The notes beneath the pieces were generated by a model. That model was not told where the DNA came from, did no database searches, and saw nothing but the letters and a program-made list of their open reading frames with translations. From positions 1 through 64,000 of the forward strand of contig JAHZBE010000006.1 of assembly GCA_019423565.1 (NCBI GenBank): a stretch of 64,000 nucleotides of DNA, given 5' to 3'. Each line of letters begins with the position of its first letter. Within the stretch, counting starts at the first letter, position 1. Position numbers and translations under genes: made by a program. The DNA comes from a bacterium (lineage in GTDB: Bacteria; Bacillota_I; Bacilli_A; RF39; UBA660). This document shows, one piece after another, positions 7,826 through 15,540 of the stretch.

Positions 7826-7862
7826 AAATTGACCTGCTTTAAAGCGTGGTTGATTTTTTTTC
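7826..7862 (+). terminator. Rho-independent terminator after the helicase gene
   Basis: AAATTGACC (7826-7834) pairs with GGTTGATTT (7848-7856) with two G-U pairs; an inner GCTTTAAAGC palindrome fills the loop; TTTTTT follows. Confidence 0.65.
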
Positions 7863-7901
7863 CATTATAATATATAATTAATATGTTTGGAAGTGATAAA
7901 T

Positions 7902-8393
7902 GTGAATATTAACTTAACTAAACTAATTACAAATTTAACAGATGAAATTAAAATTGATGATGAAGTAACTATTGATGACAAACTTTTAGAAAATACAGAT
8001 ATTAAAAAAATTAGTAAAGTGAAAGTAAAGGGTAATATATATCCAGAAGGAAATAATTTTTCTGTAAATTTAAATATAAAATGCATATTGACCCTTGTTT
8101 GCAGCATATCACTAAAGGATGTTGAATATAATATTGACATTAATGTTAATGAAATAATTGGAGAAAATGATGATATTTTAGAAGAAAATAATAAAATTAT
8201 TAACAATTCTATTGATTTAATTCCAATTATATGGCAAAATATTATATTGGAAGTACCTTTGAAAGTTGTAAGCCCTGATATTGAAGTTAAAAATATTAAT
8301 GGTGACGGATGGAGATTTATAACTGATGAAGAGGTTGTAGAAAAAGAAATTGATCCAAGACTCGAGAAATTAAAAGAATTCTTAGGTGAGTAA
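7902..8393 (+). CDS. yceD: YceD/DUF177 family protein
   Basis: 163 residues. YceD proteins are encoded next to ribosomal protein L32 in most bacteria and have been linked to 23S rRNA or ribosome assembly; the exact role is not settled. The conserved central Cys pair is present as KCILTLVCSISL (about 60-71), and the C-terminus has the typical DPRLEKLKEFL ending. The GTG at 7902 is chosen because GGAAGTGA at 7889-7896 acts as the ribosome binding site; the TTG at 7887 would overlap it. rpmF follows after 18 bp, the classic pairing. Confidence 0.85.
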   Translation: MNINLTKLITNLTDEIKIDDEVTIDDKLLENTDIKKISKVKVKGNIYPEGNNFSVNLNIKCILTLVCSISLKDVEYNIDINVNEIIGENDDILEENNKIINNSIDLIPIIWQNIILEVPLKVVSPDIEVKNINGDGWRFITDEEVVEKEIDPRLEKLKEFLGE

Positions 8394-8411
8394 AGAGAGG
8401 AGTGTAAGAAA

Positions 8412-8600
8412 ATGGCAGTACCATTTAGAAAAATCTCAAAAACTAGAGGTAGAATGAGAAGAACTCATTATAAAATTGAAGCTAATGGAACAGTAAAATG
8501 CTCAAATTGTGGTGCAGATATTAGATCACACAGAGTATGTCCAGAATGTGGTTTTTATAAGGGTAAAAATGTAGTAGAAAAAGAAGAAGCAACTAAATAG
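8412..8600 (+). CDS. rpmF: 50S ribosomal protein L32
   Basis: 62 residues. It starts MAVPFRKISKTRGRMRRTHY, the standard L32 opening, and has the zinc-binding pairs CSNC and CPEC. It sits directly behind yceD with a GAGGAG ribosome binding site at 8397-8402. Normal length. Confidence 0.97.
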   Translation: MAVPFRKISKTRGRMRRTHYKIEANGTVKCSNCGADIRSHRVCPECGFYKGKNVVEKEEATK

Positions 8601-8613
8601 TTGTTTTTTTTCT
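8590..8613 (+). terminator. Short terminator overlapping the rpmF stop
   Basis: CAACT (8590-8594) and AGTTG (8599-8603) with an AAAT loop, then eight T. The stem is only 5 bp and includes the stop codon. Confidence 0.5.
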
Positions 8614-8622
8614 TTTTGCTTA

Positions 8623-8651
8623 TTGATAATAATTTTTTTATTTGATAAAAT
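8623..8651 (+). promoter_or_regulatory. Likely sigma-A promoter for gmk
   Basis: TTGATA (8623-8628), 17-bp spacer, TAAAAT (8646-8651), 27 bp before the gmk start. Confidence 0.5.
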
Positions 8652-8678
8652 GTATTTACATAAAAAAAGGAGAAAACT

Positions 8679-9242
8679 ATGAAAAAGGGAAAATTATTTG
8701 TAATATCTGGACCAAGTGGTGTTGGAAAAGATACTATTGTAAATGAATATTTAAAAGAAAATGATGCACATTTATCAGTAAGTGCAACAACAAGAAATCC
8801 AAGAGAAGGAGAAATCCATGGAATTCACTATTACTTTTATACAAATGAAGAATTTGAAGATAGAATAAAAAAAGGTGATTTCTTAGAGTATGCAACTTAC
8901 AATAATTGTTATTATGGAACACCAAAATCAAAAATAGAAGAAAAATTAAATGAAGGAATAAATGTAATACTTGTAATTGAAGTACAAGGTGCAAAAAAAG
9001 TAAAAGAATTAATAAAAGAAAGTGTACTTATATTTATACTTCCACCAAGTATTGAAGAATTAGAGGAAAGATTAAAAGTACGTAATTTAGATAGTGAAGA
9101 AATGATTCAAAATAGATTAAAGATTGCAGAAGAAGAAATAAAAGAAGCAGGATTTTATGATTATGTGCTTGTAAATAAAGATGTAAAAGGTGCGGTAAAT
9201 AAACTTAAAATGATAATAGATGAAGAAAATGAAAAAGATTAA
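8679..9242 (+). CDS. gmk: Guanylate kinase
   Basis: 187 residues. Phosphorylates GMP to GDP with ATP. The P-loop is GPSGVGKD (residues 10-17); the GMP-binding segment STTRNPREGE-type (here SATTRNPREGEIHG) and YATYNNCYYGTP are conserved. Length is typical. A strong AAGGAGA ribosome binding site precedes the ATG. In B. subtilis gmk is followed by rpoZ; here a small minus-strand gene converges on it. Confidence 0.96.
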   Translation: MKKGKLFVISGPSGVGKDTIVNEYLKENDAHLSVSATTRNPREGEIHGIHYYFYTNEEFEDRIKKGDFLEYATYNNCYYGTPKSKIEEKLNEGINVILVIEVQGAKKVKELIKESVLIFILPPSIEELEERLKVRNLDSEEMIQNRLKIAEEEIKEAGFYDYVLVNKDVKGAVNKLKMIIDEENEKD

Positions 9243-9269
9243 GAAGTAAAACTATTTCTTAATCTTTTT
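9232..9269. terminator. Bidirectional terminator between gmk and the convergent small gene
   Basis: AAAAAGATTAAGAA (9232-9245) and TTCTTAATCTTTTT (9256-9269) form a perfect 14-bp stem with a 10-nt loop; the A- and T-rich arms provide tails in both directions. Confidence 0.85.
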
Positions 9270-9506
9270 TGCAGTATAATAAAGTTCTTCAAGTTTTTCA
9301 TAAGTTGGACAAGAAAGTTTACTTTTTAACTCATCAAGTAAATTCTTTGGTTCACCATAATAAAACTCTTTATAATATTTTTTAATATAATCATAAATTA
9401 TTTCATCCTCATTATTTTTAAGTACTATATTATTTTTTTTCGCATATTCTTTAATATGGTTTATAGATAGTTTATCAACATAACTTTTTAAAATAAAATC
9501 ATTCAA
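9252..9506 (-). CDS. Small helical protein, possibly DUF2624-like
   Basis: 84 residues starting at a TTG (complement of 9504-9506), chosen because GAGGTG lies 6 nt upstream of it; upstream in-frame starts lack a site. The protein is charged and helical (SINHIKEYAKKNNI, then DYIKKYYKEF) and ends in a Lys-rich tail. The SI-x-x-I-x-x-YAKKxNI pattern reminds me of the small Bacillota DUF2624/YqfT family, but I could not confirm this. It converges on gmk and is divergent from the PBP gene. Confidence 0.6.
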   Translation of the reverse strand: MNDFILKSYVDKLSINHIKEYAKKNNIVLKNNEDEIIYDYIKKYYKEFYYGEPKNLLDELKSKLSCPTYEKLEELYYTAKKIKK

Positions 9507-9578
9507 ATTTAACACCTCTAATAAAAAATATGTTATATAAAGAAAATTATGAAGCAAAATAATTATGGAGGATTTTTT

Positions 9579-11600
9579 ATGGAAAACAAAGCACTAAATA
9601 ATAGATTAATTATAATTTCAATTTTTGTTTTTTTATTTTTTAGTGCGCTTACACTAAAACTTGTAAATGTTCAAATAATAAATAAAGATAAATATAAAAA
9701 GAGTTTGGATGATATAAAAGTGGATGAAGTATATAGTACATCAACTCCAAGAGGTAGAATATTTGATAGAAATTATAATTTACTTGTAGATAATGTTGGA
9801 GTTAAAACAATATATTATAAAAGAAAACCAGAAACAAGTACTAAAACTCAAATAGAATTAGCGTATAAAATGGCTGATAAAATAGATCTTGATTATAGTA
9901 AACTTGCTAAAACTAATTTAAAAGAATTTTATCTTGTAAATAATAAAGACAAAGTTAATAAAAAAATAACAGAAAAAGAAAGAGAATTATTAAAACAAAG
10001 AAAAATTACTATATCAGATATAAATAATCTGAAAATGGAAAGAATTACAGATGAAGAACTATCTAATTATGATGAAAAAGATAAAAAGGCCGCTTATATT
10101 TATTATTTAATGAATAAGGGCTATTATTATGATGAGAAAATAATTAAAACTTATGCAAGTAATGAAGAGTTCGCATATGTATCAGAACATGTAAAAGAAC
10201 TAAATGGATTTAATGTTAAACTAGAATGGGAAAGAAAATATTTATATGGTGATACATTTAAAACTATTTTAGGAAGTGTATCAACTAATGAATCAGGTAT
10301 TCCATTTGAACTTAAAGATAAATACTTATCAGAAGGATATTCACTTAATGATAGAGTAGGAGTATCTTATTTAGAGTATCAGTATGAATCACTTTTAAAA
10401 GGTGATAAAGCAACATACTTATTAAATGATGATAATTCATATACAGTTATAAAAGATGGAATAAGAGGGAATGATATTGTTTTAACAATAGATATAAATC
10501 TTCAAAAAGAAGTAGAACAAATATTAACTGAAGAAATAGTAAATGCTAAAATGAATAATGCTAATACTACTTATTATAATGGTTCACATGTAATAATAAC
10601 AGACCCTAAAACAGGTGAAATACTTGCAATGGCAAGTAAACAAGTAGTAGTTAATAATGGTGAATATAAAGTGTATGATAATACTCCAGCACTTTTAACT
10701 AATCCAGTAACTCCAGGATCAATTGTAAAAGGTGCATCAATGAGCGTTGGATATAAAACAGGAGCAATAGATATAGGAACAAAAATGCTTGATGAGTGTG
10801 TAAAAATAAGAAATACACCAGCAAAATGTTCATGGACAAAAGGTCTTGGCTATTTAGACGATGTAAAAGCACTTGCATATTCATCTAATGCATATCAGTA
10901 TAAAACAGCAATGAGAGTCGCAGGAGCAAATTATTATTATAATGGTCCACTTACTGTACCAGAATCTGCTTTTGAGACATATAGAAAAGTATTTTTAGAG
11001 TATGGACTTGGTGAAAAAACTAATATAGATCTACCAGTTGAGTCATATGGATATAAAGGTACAAGTTATGAATCAGGCCATTTACTTGATATGGCTATAG
11101 GACAATATGATACATATACACCAGTTCAAATAGCAAGTTATATAAGTACACTTGCGGCAAATGGTAATAGGTATAAACTTCACTTACTTAAAGAAGTTCA
11201 TGAAAAAACTAATAATGAGAAAATGGGTAAAGTAATAAGAACCGTTGAACCAGAATTAATAGGTAATGTAGATTTAGAACAAAAATATAAAGACAGAATA
11301 AAACTTGGTTTTGAATCTGTTATGAAGAGTTTAGGATATGGTTATATGGGAACAGTTCCAAGTCCAGCAGGCAAAACAGGTACAGCAGAAAGTTTCTATG
11401 ATTCAGATGGTGATGGAAAGATAGATGTACCAACAATATCAAAAGGATTTATAGGATATGCACCTAGTTATGATCCTAAGTTTGCTATTACTGTTTTATC
11501 TCCTAATGTAAGATATAGTACAACATCTGAATATACTTCACCAGTAAACAGTAAAATAAGTTCAAGAGTATCAAATAAAGTATTTGAAATTTTAAAATAA
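9579..11600 (+). CDS. Class B penicillin-binding protein (peptidoglycan transpeptidase)
   Basis: 673 residues. One N-terminal membrane anchor (about 8-28), a dimerisation region beginning at PRGRIFDRN, and a transpeptidase domain with all three active-site motifs: SIVK (SxxK, in TPGSIVKGAS), SSN (SxN) and KTGT. Class B PBPs cross-link peptidoglycan during elongation or division; I cannot tell PBP2 from FtsI with certainty, though the length and the lack of PASTA domains favour an elongation-type PBP2. GGAGG (9567-9571) supports ATG 9579; the upstream in-frame ATG at 9549 has no site. It shows the organism makes a wall. Confidence 0.85.
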   Translation: MENKALNNRLIIISIFVFLFFSALTLKLVNVQIINKDKYKKSLDDIKVDEVYSTSTPRGRIFDRNYNLLVDNVGVKTIYYKRKPETSTKTQIELAYKMADKIDLDYSKLAKTNLKEFYLVNNKDKVNKKITEKERELLKQRKITISDINNLKMERITDEELSNYDEKDKKAAYIYYLMNKGYYYDEKIIKTYASNEEFAYVSEHVKELNGFNVKLEWERKYLYGDTFKTILGSVSTNESGIPFELKDKYLSEGYSLNDRVGVSYLEYQYESLLKGDKATYLLNDDNSYTVIKDGIRGNDIVLTIDINLQKEVEQILTEEIVNAKMNNANTTYYNGSHVIITDPKTGEILAMASKQVVVNNGEYKVYDNTPALLTNPVTPGSIVKGASMSVGYKTGAIDIGTKMLDECVKIRNTPAKCSWTKGLGYLDDVKALAYSSNAYQYKTAMRVAGANYYYNGPLTVPESAFETYRKVFLEYGLGEKTNIDLPVESYGYKGTSYESGHLLDMAIGQYDTYTPVQIASYISTLAANGNRYKLHLLKEVHEKTNNEKMGKVIRTVEPELIGNVDLEQKYKDRIKLGFESVMKSLGYGYMGTVPSPAGKTGTAESFYDSDGDGKIDVPTISKGFIGYAPSYDPKFAITVLSPNVRYSTTSEYTSPVNSKISSRVSNKVFEILK

Positions 11601-11611
11601 TGTGATATAAT
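11584..11611 (+). promoter_or_regulatory. Likely promoter for rpmG-ldh-efp
   Basis: TTGAAA (11584-11589), 16-bp spacer, TATAAT (11606-11611). It overlaps the last codons of the PBP gene. Confidence 0.5.
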
Positions 11612-11644
11612 TAGTTAGTATATGAAAAAAAGGAGGAGTTACTA

Positions 11645-11839
11645 ATGGCAAACGGAAAGAAAAAAGAAGCTAGAGGACATGTAGCTTTAGAATGTACTGA
11701 ATGTAAAGAAAACAAAGGTTTATCAAAAGAAAATTATTTTGTTTCAAAAAATAGAACAAATACACCAGATCGTTTAGAATTGAATAAGTATTGTCCTACT
11801 TGCAAGAAACATACAGTTCACAAAGAAAAGAAAAAATAA
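11645..11839 (+). CDS. rpmG: 50S ribosomal protein L33
   Basis: 64 residues, longer than the common 49 because of a basic N-terminal extension (MANGKKKEARGH). The core is standard: LECTEC and CPTC zinc pairs, NTPDRLELNKYC and the KKHTVHKE ending. GGAGGAG precedes the start. It is a zinc-type L33. Confidence 0.95.
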   Translation: MANGKKKEARGHVALECTECKENKGLSKENYFVSKNRTNTPDRLELNKYCPTCKKHTVHKEKKK

Positions 11840-11872
11840 TAAGAATATATAAAAAGGATTAAAGGGATAATT

Positions 11873-12775
11873 ATGAATAAGGTAGTTGTAGTTGGCACAG
11901 GGAATGTTGGAGTTAAATACGCTGCAGCACTTATTAGTACAAACTCTAACATTGATGAGTTAATATTAGTTGATATAAATAAGGAAAAAGCAATGGGTGA
12001 AGCAATGGACCTTAGTAATATGCTTTATGCATTAGGTTCAAAAACTAAAATTAAAGCGGGGACTTATTTAGATGCAAAAGATGCTAAAATTGTTGTAATT
12101 GCGGCAGGTGCTAATCAAAATAAGAATGAAACTAGACTTGATTTAGTTAAAAAAAATAGTAAGATAATAAAAGATATAACATTAAATATAATTAAATCAG
12201 GGTTTAATGGTATATTTTTGGTTGCTTCAAATCCAGTTGATATAATAACTTATTTAGTTAAAAAATATTCTAAATTTCCAGCCGGTAAAGTAATCGGTAG
12301 TGGTACTATGCTTGATACTAGTAGACTTGCATATTTAATTTCAAATAAGTTAGAAATAAATATAAGAGATGTTAGTGCATATATATTAGGTGAACACGGA
12401 GATAGCAGTTTTGCTGTTTGGTCAAGTGCTAAAGTTGGTTCTGTTTTGATAAAAGAAATATTACCACAAGAAGAACTTGATAAACTTTTAGATAAAGCAA
12501 AATATATGGCATATAAGATAATTGAACTAAAGAATGAAACTAGTTATGGTATTGGAATGTGCCTAGTTAATATAACTAATGCTATATTGAATAATGAAAA
12601 TAAAGTTTTAGTTGTTTCATCTCCATATGATGACATATACTTAGGTATGCCATCAGTAATTAATGAAAGTGGAATTAAAGGTGTTATGAAGGTGGAACTT
12701 ACAAAAGATGAAGCTAAAAAATTAGAAGATTCCGCAAATGTAATAAGACAAACAATAAAAAGTCTGGAGGAATAA
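11873..12775 (+). CDS. ldh: L-lactate dehydrogenase
   Basis: 300 residues. Reduces pyruvate to L-lactate with NADH, regenerating NAD in fermentation. Rossmann motif GTGNVG, then an Asp (LVDIN) that selects NAD. The substrate-specificity loop reads AGANQNKNETRLDL: Gln where malate dehydrogenases carry Arg, supporting lactate. The active-site His is in GEHGDSSF and the substrate Arg in DTSRL. efp follows after 2 bp, so they are co-transcribed. Slightly short for the family (about 315). Confidence 0.9.
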   Translation: MNKVVVVGTGNVGVKYAAALISTNSNIDELILVDINKEKAMGEAMDLSNMLYALGSKTKIKAGTYLDAKDAKIVVIAAGANQNKNETRLDLVKKNSKIIKDITLNIIKSGFNGIFLVASNPVDIITYLVKKYSKFPAGKVIGSGTMLDTSRLAYLISNKLEINIRDVSAYILGEHGDSSFAVWSSAKVGSVLIKEILPQEELDKLLDKAKYMAYKIIELKNETSYGIGMCLVNITNAILNNENKVLVVSSPYDDIYLGMPSVINESGIKGVMKVELTKDEAKKLEDSANVIRQTIKSLEE

Positions 12776-12777
12776 TT

Positions 12778-13338
12778 ATGATGATAGATATAAATGATAT
12801 AAAAAATGGTATGACTGTTATAGTTGAAGGTAATTTATATCAAATAGTTGATTTTTTACATGTTAAACCAGGTAAAGGTGCAGCATTCATGAAAACTAAA
12901 CTTAAAAATTTAAGAACAGGTGGAACTATAGAAAAAACATTCAATACTAATATAAAAATTGAAAAAGCAAATATTTCTAAAAAAACAATGCAATATTTAT
13001 ATAATACTTCTGATATGTATTATTTTATGGATATGAATACATATGAACAAGTAGAATTAAGTGAAAAACAAATTGAAAATGAAAAGAAATATTTAAAAGA
13101 AAATTTAGAAGTTGAACTTGTATATTTTGAATCTGAACTTATAGGTTTAAATTTACCAGAAAAAGTAGAATATAAAGTAACATATACAACAGATGCAGTT
13201 AAAGGAAATACTTCAACAAATGCACTTAAAGATGCAACACTTGAAAATGGCCTTGAAGTAAAAGTACCTTTATTTATATGTGAAGGTGATGTAGTAGTTA
13301 TATCTACAAAAGATGGTAAGTATGTATCTAGAAAATAA
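12778..13338 (+). CDS. efp: Translation elongation factor P
   Basis: 186 residues. EF-P relieves ribosome stalling at polyproline. The N-terminal domain carries the exposed loop KPGKGAAF with the Lys that is post-translationally modified in many bacteria; the next two OB-type domains look complete. Two adjacent ATG codons (12778 and 12781) are both possible; GGAGGA at 12766-12771 suits either. Confidence 0.96.
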   Translation: MMIDINDIKNGMTVIVEGNLYQIVDFLHVKPGKGAAFMKTKLKNLRTGGTIEKTFNTNIKIEKANISKKTMQYLYNTSDMYYFMDMNTYEQVELSEKQIENEKKYLKENLEVELVYFESELIGLNLPEKVEYKVTYTTDAVKGNTSTNALKDATLENGLEVKVPLFICEGDVVVISTKDGKYVSRK

Positions 13339-13360
13339 TAGAGAAATCTGTTATTTTTTT
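13332..13360 (+). terminator. Rho-independent terminator after efp
   Basis: AAAATAATAG (13332-13341) pairs with CTGTTATTTT (13348-13357), one G-U pair, then more T. Confidence 0.65.
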
Positions 13361-13417
13361 GTACTATAATATAAAAAACTTCATATATTTTATTAGTAGA
13401 TATATGGAGGAATAGAT

Positions 13418-13918
13418 ATGATAAATAGAAAAAGTATTTGGATTTTAACATTATTTAGTTTAATTTTAGTATTAAGTGTGTATTATATAACAATGCCGTC
13501 AGAATTTCTAGAAACAGCAAGTAAAAATGTTGATAATAGTAAACAAACTAAAGAAGTAACTAGTACTAAAGAAAATGAAATAATATCTACTTTAAAAATT
13601 GAAAATGAAGAAGAAAGAAATACTAAAATAACTGAACTACAAGCAATTTTGACTAAAAAAGATGCAACTAGTGAAGAAAAAAATAATGCATATGAAGAAT
13701 TAAAAACAATAAATATATTGAAAGGCAAAGAAGAAGAAATTAGTACTAAAATAAAAGATGAGTTAAAACTTGAAAATTTTGTTAAAATAAAAGATGATCA
13801 AGTTAGAGTAGTAGTTATAAAAGAAAATCAAGATGCAAAACTTGCAACTGATATAATGAATTTAGTTCAAAGTAACTTTGACTCAAAAATGTATATATCA
13901 ATTAAATTTCAAAAATAA
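13418..13918 (+). CDS. spoIIIAH: SpoIIIAH-like protein
   Basis: 166 residues. In spore formers SpoIIIAH sits in the mother-cell membrane and its outer domain forms a channel with SpoIIQ of the forespore. Seen here: a short basic start with Trp (NRKSIWILT), one membrane segment (about 6-25, LTLFSLILVLSVYYI), a charged coiled-coil-like region (about 45-115) and a ring-building-motif-like C-terminus (VRVVVIKENQDAKLATDIM). The start resembles B. subtilis SpoIIIAH. The other spoIIIA genes are not next to it. It stands just upstream of gerE and a gerM-like gene, which supports the call. Confidence 0.75.
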   Translation: MINRKSIWILTLFSLILVLSVYYITMPSEFLETASKNVDNSKQTKEVTSTKENEIISTLKIENEEERNTKITELQAILTKKDATSEEKNNAYEELKTINILKGKEEEISTKIKDELKLENFVKIKDDQVRVVVIKENQDAKLATDIMNLVQSNFDSKMYISIKFQK

Positions 13919-13938
13919 CTTTAATGTTATTTTTTTTA
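13911..13938 (+). terminator. Terminator after spoIIIAH
   Basis: AAAAATAAC (13911-13919) and GTTATTTTT (13926-13934) with a TTTAAT loop; T-tract follows. It ends immediately before the gerE promoter-like sequence. Confidence 0.65.
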
Positions 13939-13965
13939 ACATAAAAATAATTTTTACATATGATA
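13939..13965 (+). promoter_or_regulatory. SigK-like promoter before gerE
   Basis: AC (13939-13940), 16 bp, then CATATGATA (13957-13965), a full match to the sigma-K -10 consensus CATANNNTA as I know it. It lies 47 bp before the gerE start. In B. subtilis gerE is transcribed by sigma-K. Such AT-rich motifs occur by chance in this genome, so confidence is limited. Confidence 0.45.
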
Positions 13966-14012
13966 ATATGAGTAATTATATATACACCTCTAAAGAGAAA
14001 GTGAGGATAAAA

Positions 14013-14219
14013 ATGAGCAAAGGAATATTAACAAAAAGAGAAAGAGAAGTGTTTGAACTATTAATAAAAAATTATACAACAAAAGAAATAGCTGAGAAAC
14101 TAGGAATAAGCGAAAAAACTGTTAGAAATCATATTTCTAATGTTATGCAAAAACTAGGTGTCAAAGGAAGAAGCAGTGCTGTTATTGAACTACTCAAATT
14201 AAATGAGATTTCTTTATAA
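14013..14219 (+). CDS. gerE: GerE-like LuxR-type DNA-binding regulator of late spore genes
   Basis: 68 residues, essentially a bare LuxR/GerE helix-turn-helix, as in B. subtilis GerE (74 residues). LTKREREVFELLIKNYTTKE, EKTVRNHISNVMQKLGVKGR and SSAVIELLKLNE match B. subtilis GerE almost position for position. GerE is the last mother-cell regulator in sporulation, switching coat genes on or off. The ATG at 14013 follows GTGAGGA (14001-14007); the longer frame from 13878 overlaps spoIIIAH and is not credible. A LuxR-type regulator of another pathway would normally carry a receiver or sensor domain, absent here. Confidence 0.87.
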   Translation: MSKGILTKREREVFELLIKNYTTKEIAEKLGISEKTVRNHISNVMQKLGVKGRSSAVIELLKLNEISL

Positions 14220-14236
14220 GAAAACTCATTTTTTTT
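14201..14236 (+). terminator. Terminator overlapping the end of gerE
   Basis: AAATGAG (14201-14207) pairs with CTCATTT (14225-14231), continued by TTTCTT/AAGAAA around a TAT loop; one A-A mismatch; followed by Ts. Confidence 0.7.
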
Positions 14237-14253
14237 AAAATTAAGCATATAAT
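14226..14253 (+). promoter_or_regulatory. Possible SigE-like promoter before the gerM-like gene
   Basis: TCATTTT (14226-14232), 13 bp, CATATAAT (14246-14253). The -10 differs from the sigma-E consensus CATACANT at one place. Overlap with the gerE terminator and the AT-rich background make this weak. Confidence 0.25.
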
Positions 14254-14271
14254 TTTTTAGGTGATATGAAA

Positions 14272-15204
14272 ATGATAAAAAGATTTTCTATGAAAAAAAT
14301 AAGTAAATATACAATTATTTTATTAGTAGTCTTTTTATTTTATTTGTTTCCTACTAAAGAAAAATATGATTTAGATAAAGAGGTTAGTAAGGAAGTAAAT
14401 ATTAATTATCATGATATTTATTTAATTGATAAAAATAATTATGTTGCTAAAACTAATATTCAGGTTTCATCTTTGAAAAAGGGTTTACTTATAGATGAAT
14501 TAATAGAGGCAATGAAGATTGATGGAAAATATCAAGATAAAATTCCAAATGGTTTTTGTGCATTACTTCCTAGTGATACAAAACTATTAGAAAAAAAAAT
14601 AAATAATGATGTAGTAACATTAAATTTTAATTCAAATGTACTTGATGTAAAAAGTGAAAATGAAGAAAAAATAATAGAATCATTAATATATTCTATTACA
14701 TCAATAGATGGTATTGATAAAATTATTATTAAGATAGATGGTGAAAACTTAAAAAAACTTCCTAAAACAGGAATAATGTTAGATACTGAACTTACAAGAG
14801 ATTATGGTATAAATAAAACATATGATATTGATAGCATTAAAGGTATTAATAAAGTAACAATTTATTATACTAATAAAACTAATAATAATGATGTTTATTA
14901 TGTACCAGTAACAAAGTATGTAAATAATGATGAAGAAAAAATAAAAATAATAATCGATGAACTTGCTAGTAAGTTTTCTTTTGAAAGTAATCTTATGAGT
15001 TATTTAAACTATAATACTAAACTTCTTGATTATAACTTAAATGAAAATGAGATTGATTTAAATTTTAATGAGTATTTATTTGATAGTAATGAAAATAAAA
15101 AAGTATTAGAAGAGGTAATATATAGTATTTCATATTCTGTTATGGATAACTATAATGTAGATAAAGTTAACTTTTTTGTAAATAGTGAGAAAGTGACAAA
15201 ATAA
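14272..15204 (+). CDS. gerM: GerM-like protein with two GerMN domains
   Basis: 310 residues. The N-terminus is basic, then one membrane segment (about 12-28). Two repeated domains of about 125 residues follow (about 55-175 and 185-305), each with the pattern of a GerMN domain (VTLNFNSNVLDV and IDLNFNEYLFD in matching positions, followed by a helix and a 'VDKV-F' strand). GerM helps engulfment in B. subtilis and is made in the mother cell. The ATG at 14272 is chosen because AGGTGA (14259-14264) is too close to the ATG at 14266. There is no Cys for lipid anchoring, unlike B. subtilis GerM. Confidence 0.75.
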   Translation: MIKRFSMKKISKYTIILLVVFLFYLFPTKEKYDLDKEVSKEVNINYHDIYLIDKNNYVAKTNIQVSSLKKGLLIDELIEAMKIDGKYQDKIPNGFCALLPSDTKLLEKKINNDVVTLNFNSNVLDVKSENEEKIIESLIYSITSIDGIDKIIIKIDGENLKKLPKTGIMLDTELTRDYGINKTYDIDSIKGINKVTIYYTNKTNNNDVYYVPVTKYVNNDEEKIKIIIDELASKFSFESNLMSYLNYNTKLLDYNLNENEIDLNFNEYLFDSNENKKVLEEVIYSISYSVMDNYNVDKVNFFVNSEKVTK

Positions 15205-15219
15205 TTAAAGAAAATGGTA

Positions 15220-15248
15220 TTGACAGTGATAAATGAAAGTGTTATAAT
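15220..15248 (+). promoter_or_regulatory. Sigma-A promoter of tRNA-Arg
   Basis: TTGACA (15220-15225), 17-bp spacer, TATAAT (15243-15248): consensus at both hexamers, 36 bp before the tRNA. Confidence 0.9.
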
Positions 15249-15283
15249 CTTATTGTCCTTTGATTAAGGATACAAATTTGAGT

Positions 15284-15360
15284 GCCTCAGTAGCTCAGTT
15301 GGATAGAGCAACGCCCTTCTAAGGCGGCGGTCAGGGGTTCGAATCCCTTCTGGGGCACCA
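15284..15360 (+). tRNA. tRNA-Arg (anticodon TCT)
   Basis: 77 nt with the CCA encoded. Acceptor arms GCCTCAG and CTGGGGC pair (one G-U); D-stem GCTC/GAGC; anticodon loop CTTCTAA, anticodon TCT, reading AGA/AGG; T-arm AGGGG-TTCGAAT-CCCTT. The anticodon stem ACGCC/GGCGG has an A27-G43 mismatch at its base, the other four pairs being Watson-Crick. It is a single gene with its own promoter and terminator. AGA is the dominant Arg codon here. Confidence 0.97.
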
Positions 15361-15375
15361 TAATTGGATAATAAG

Positions 15376-15403
15376 AAACCAGTCAGTATTGATTGGTTTT
15401 TTT
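15376..15403 (+). terminator. Terminator of the tRNA-Arg transcript
   Basis: AAACCAGTC (15376-15384) pairs with GATTGGTTT (15391-15399), one G-U pair, and T residues follow. Confidence 0.8.
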
Positions 15404-15540
15404 CATATATACATATACATTTAATATTTATGTCAAATATCTAAAATTTAAAATTAGTTGTTTATATATTTTTTTAATAGTAATTGAAATGTAATATTTT
15501 TTAATGTATAATAACCAATAAATAAAAAAGGAGTAATTTC

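Noticed and set aside
13878..14219. 113-codon version of the GerE reading frame
   Set aside because: It begins inside spoIIIAH and would place the promoter-like sequence and terminator within the coding region; ATG 14013 with a good binding site gives the known GerE size.
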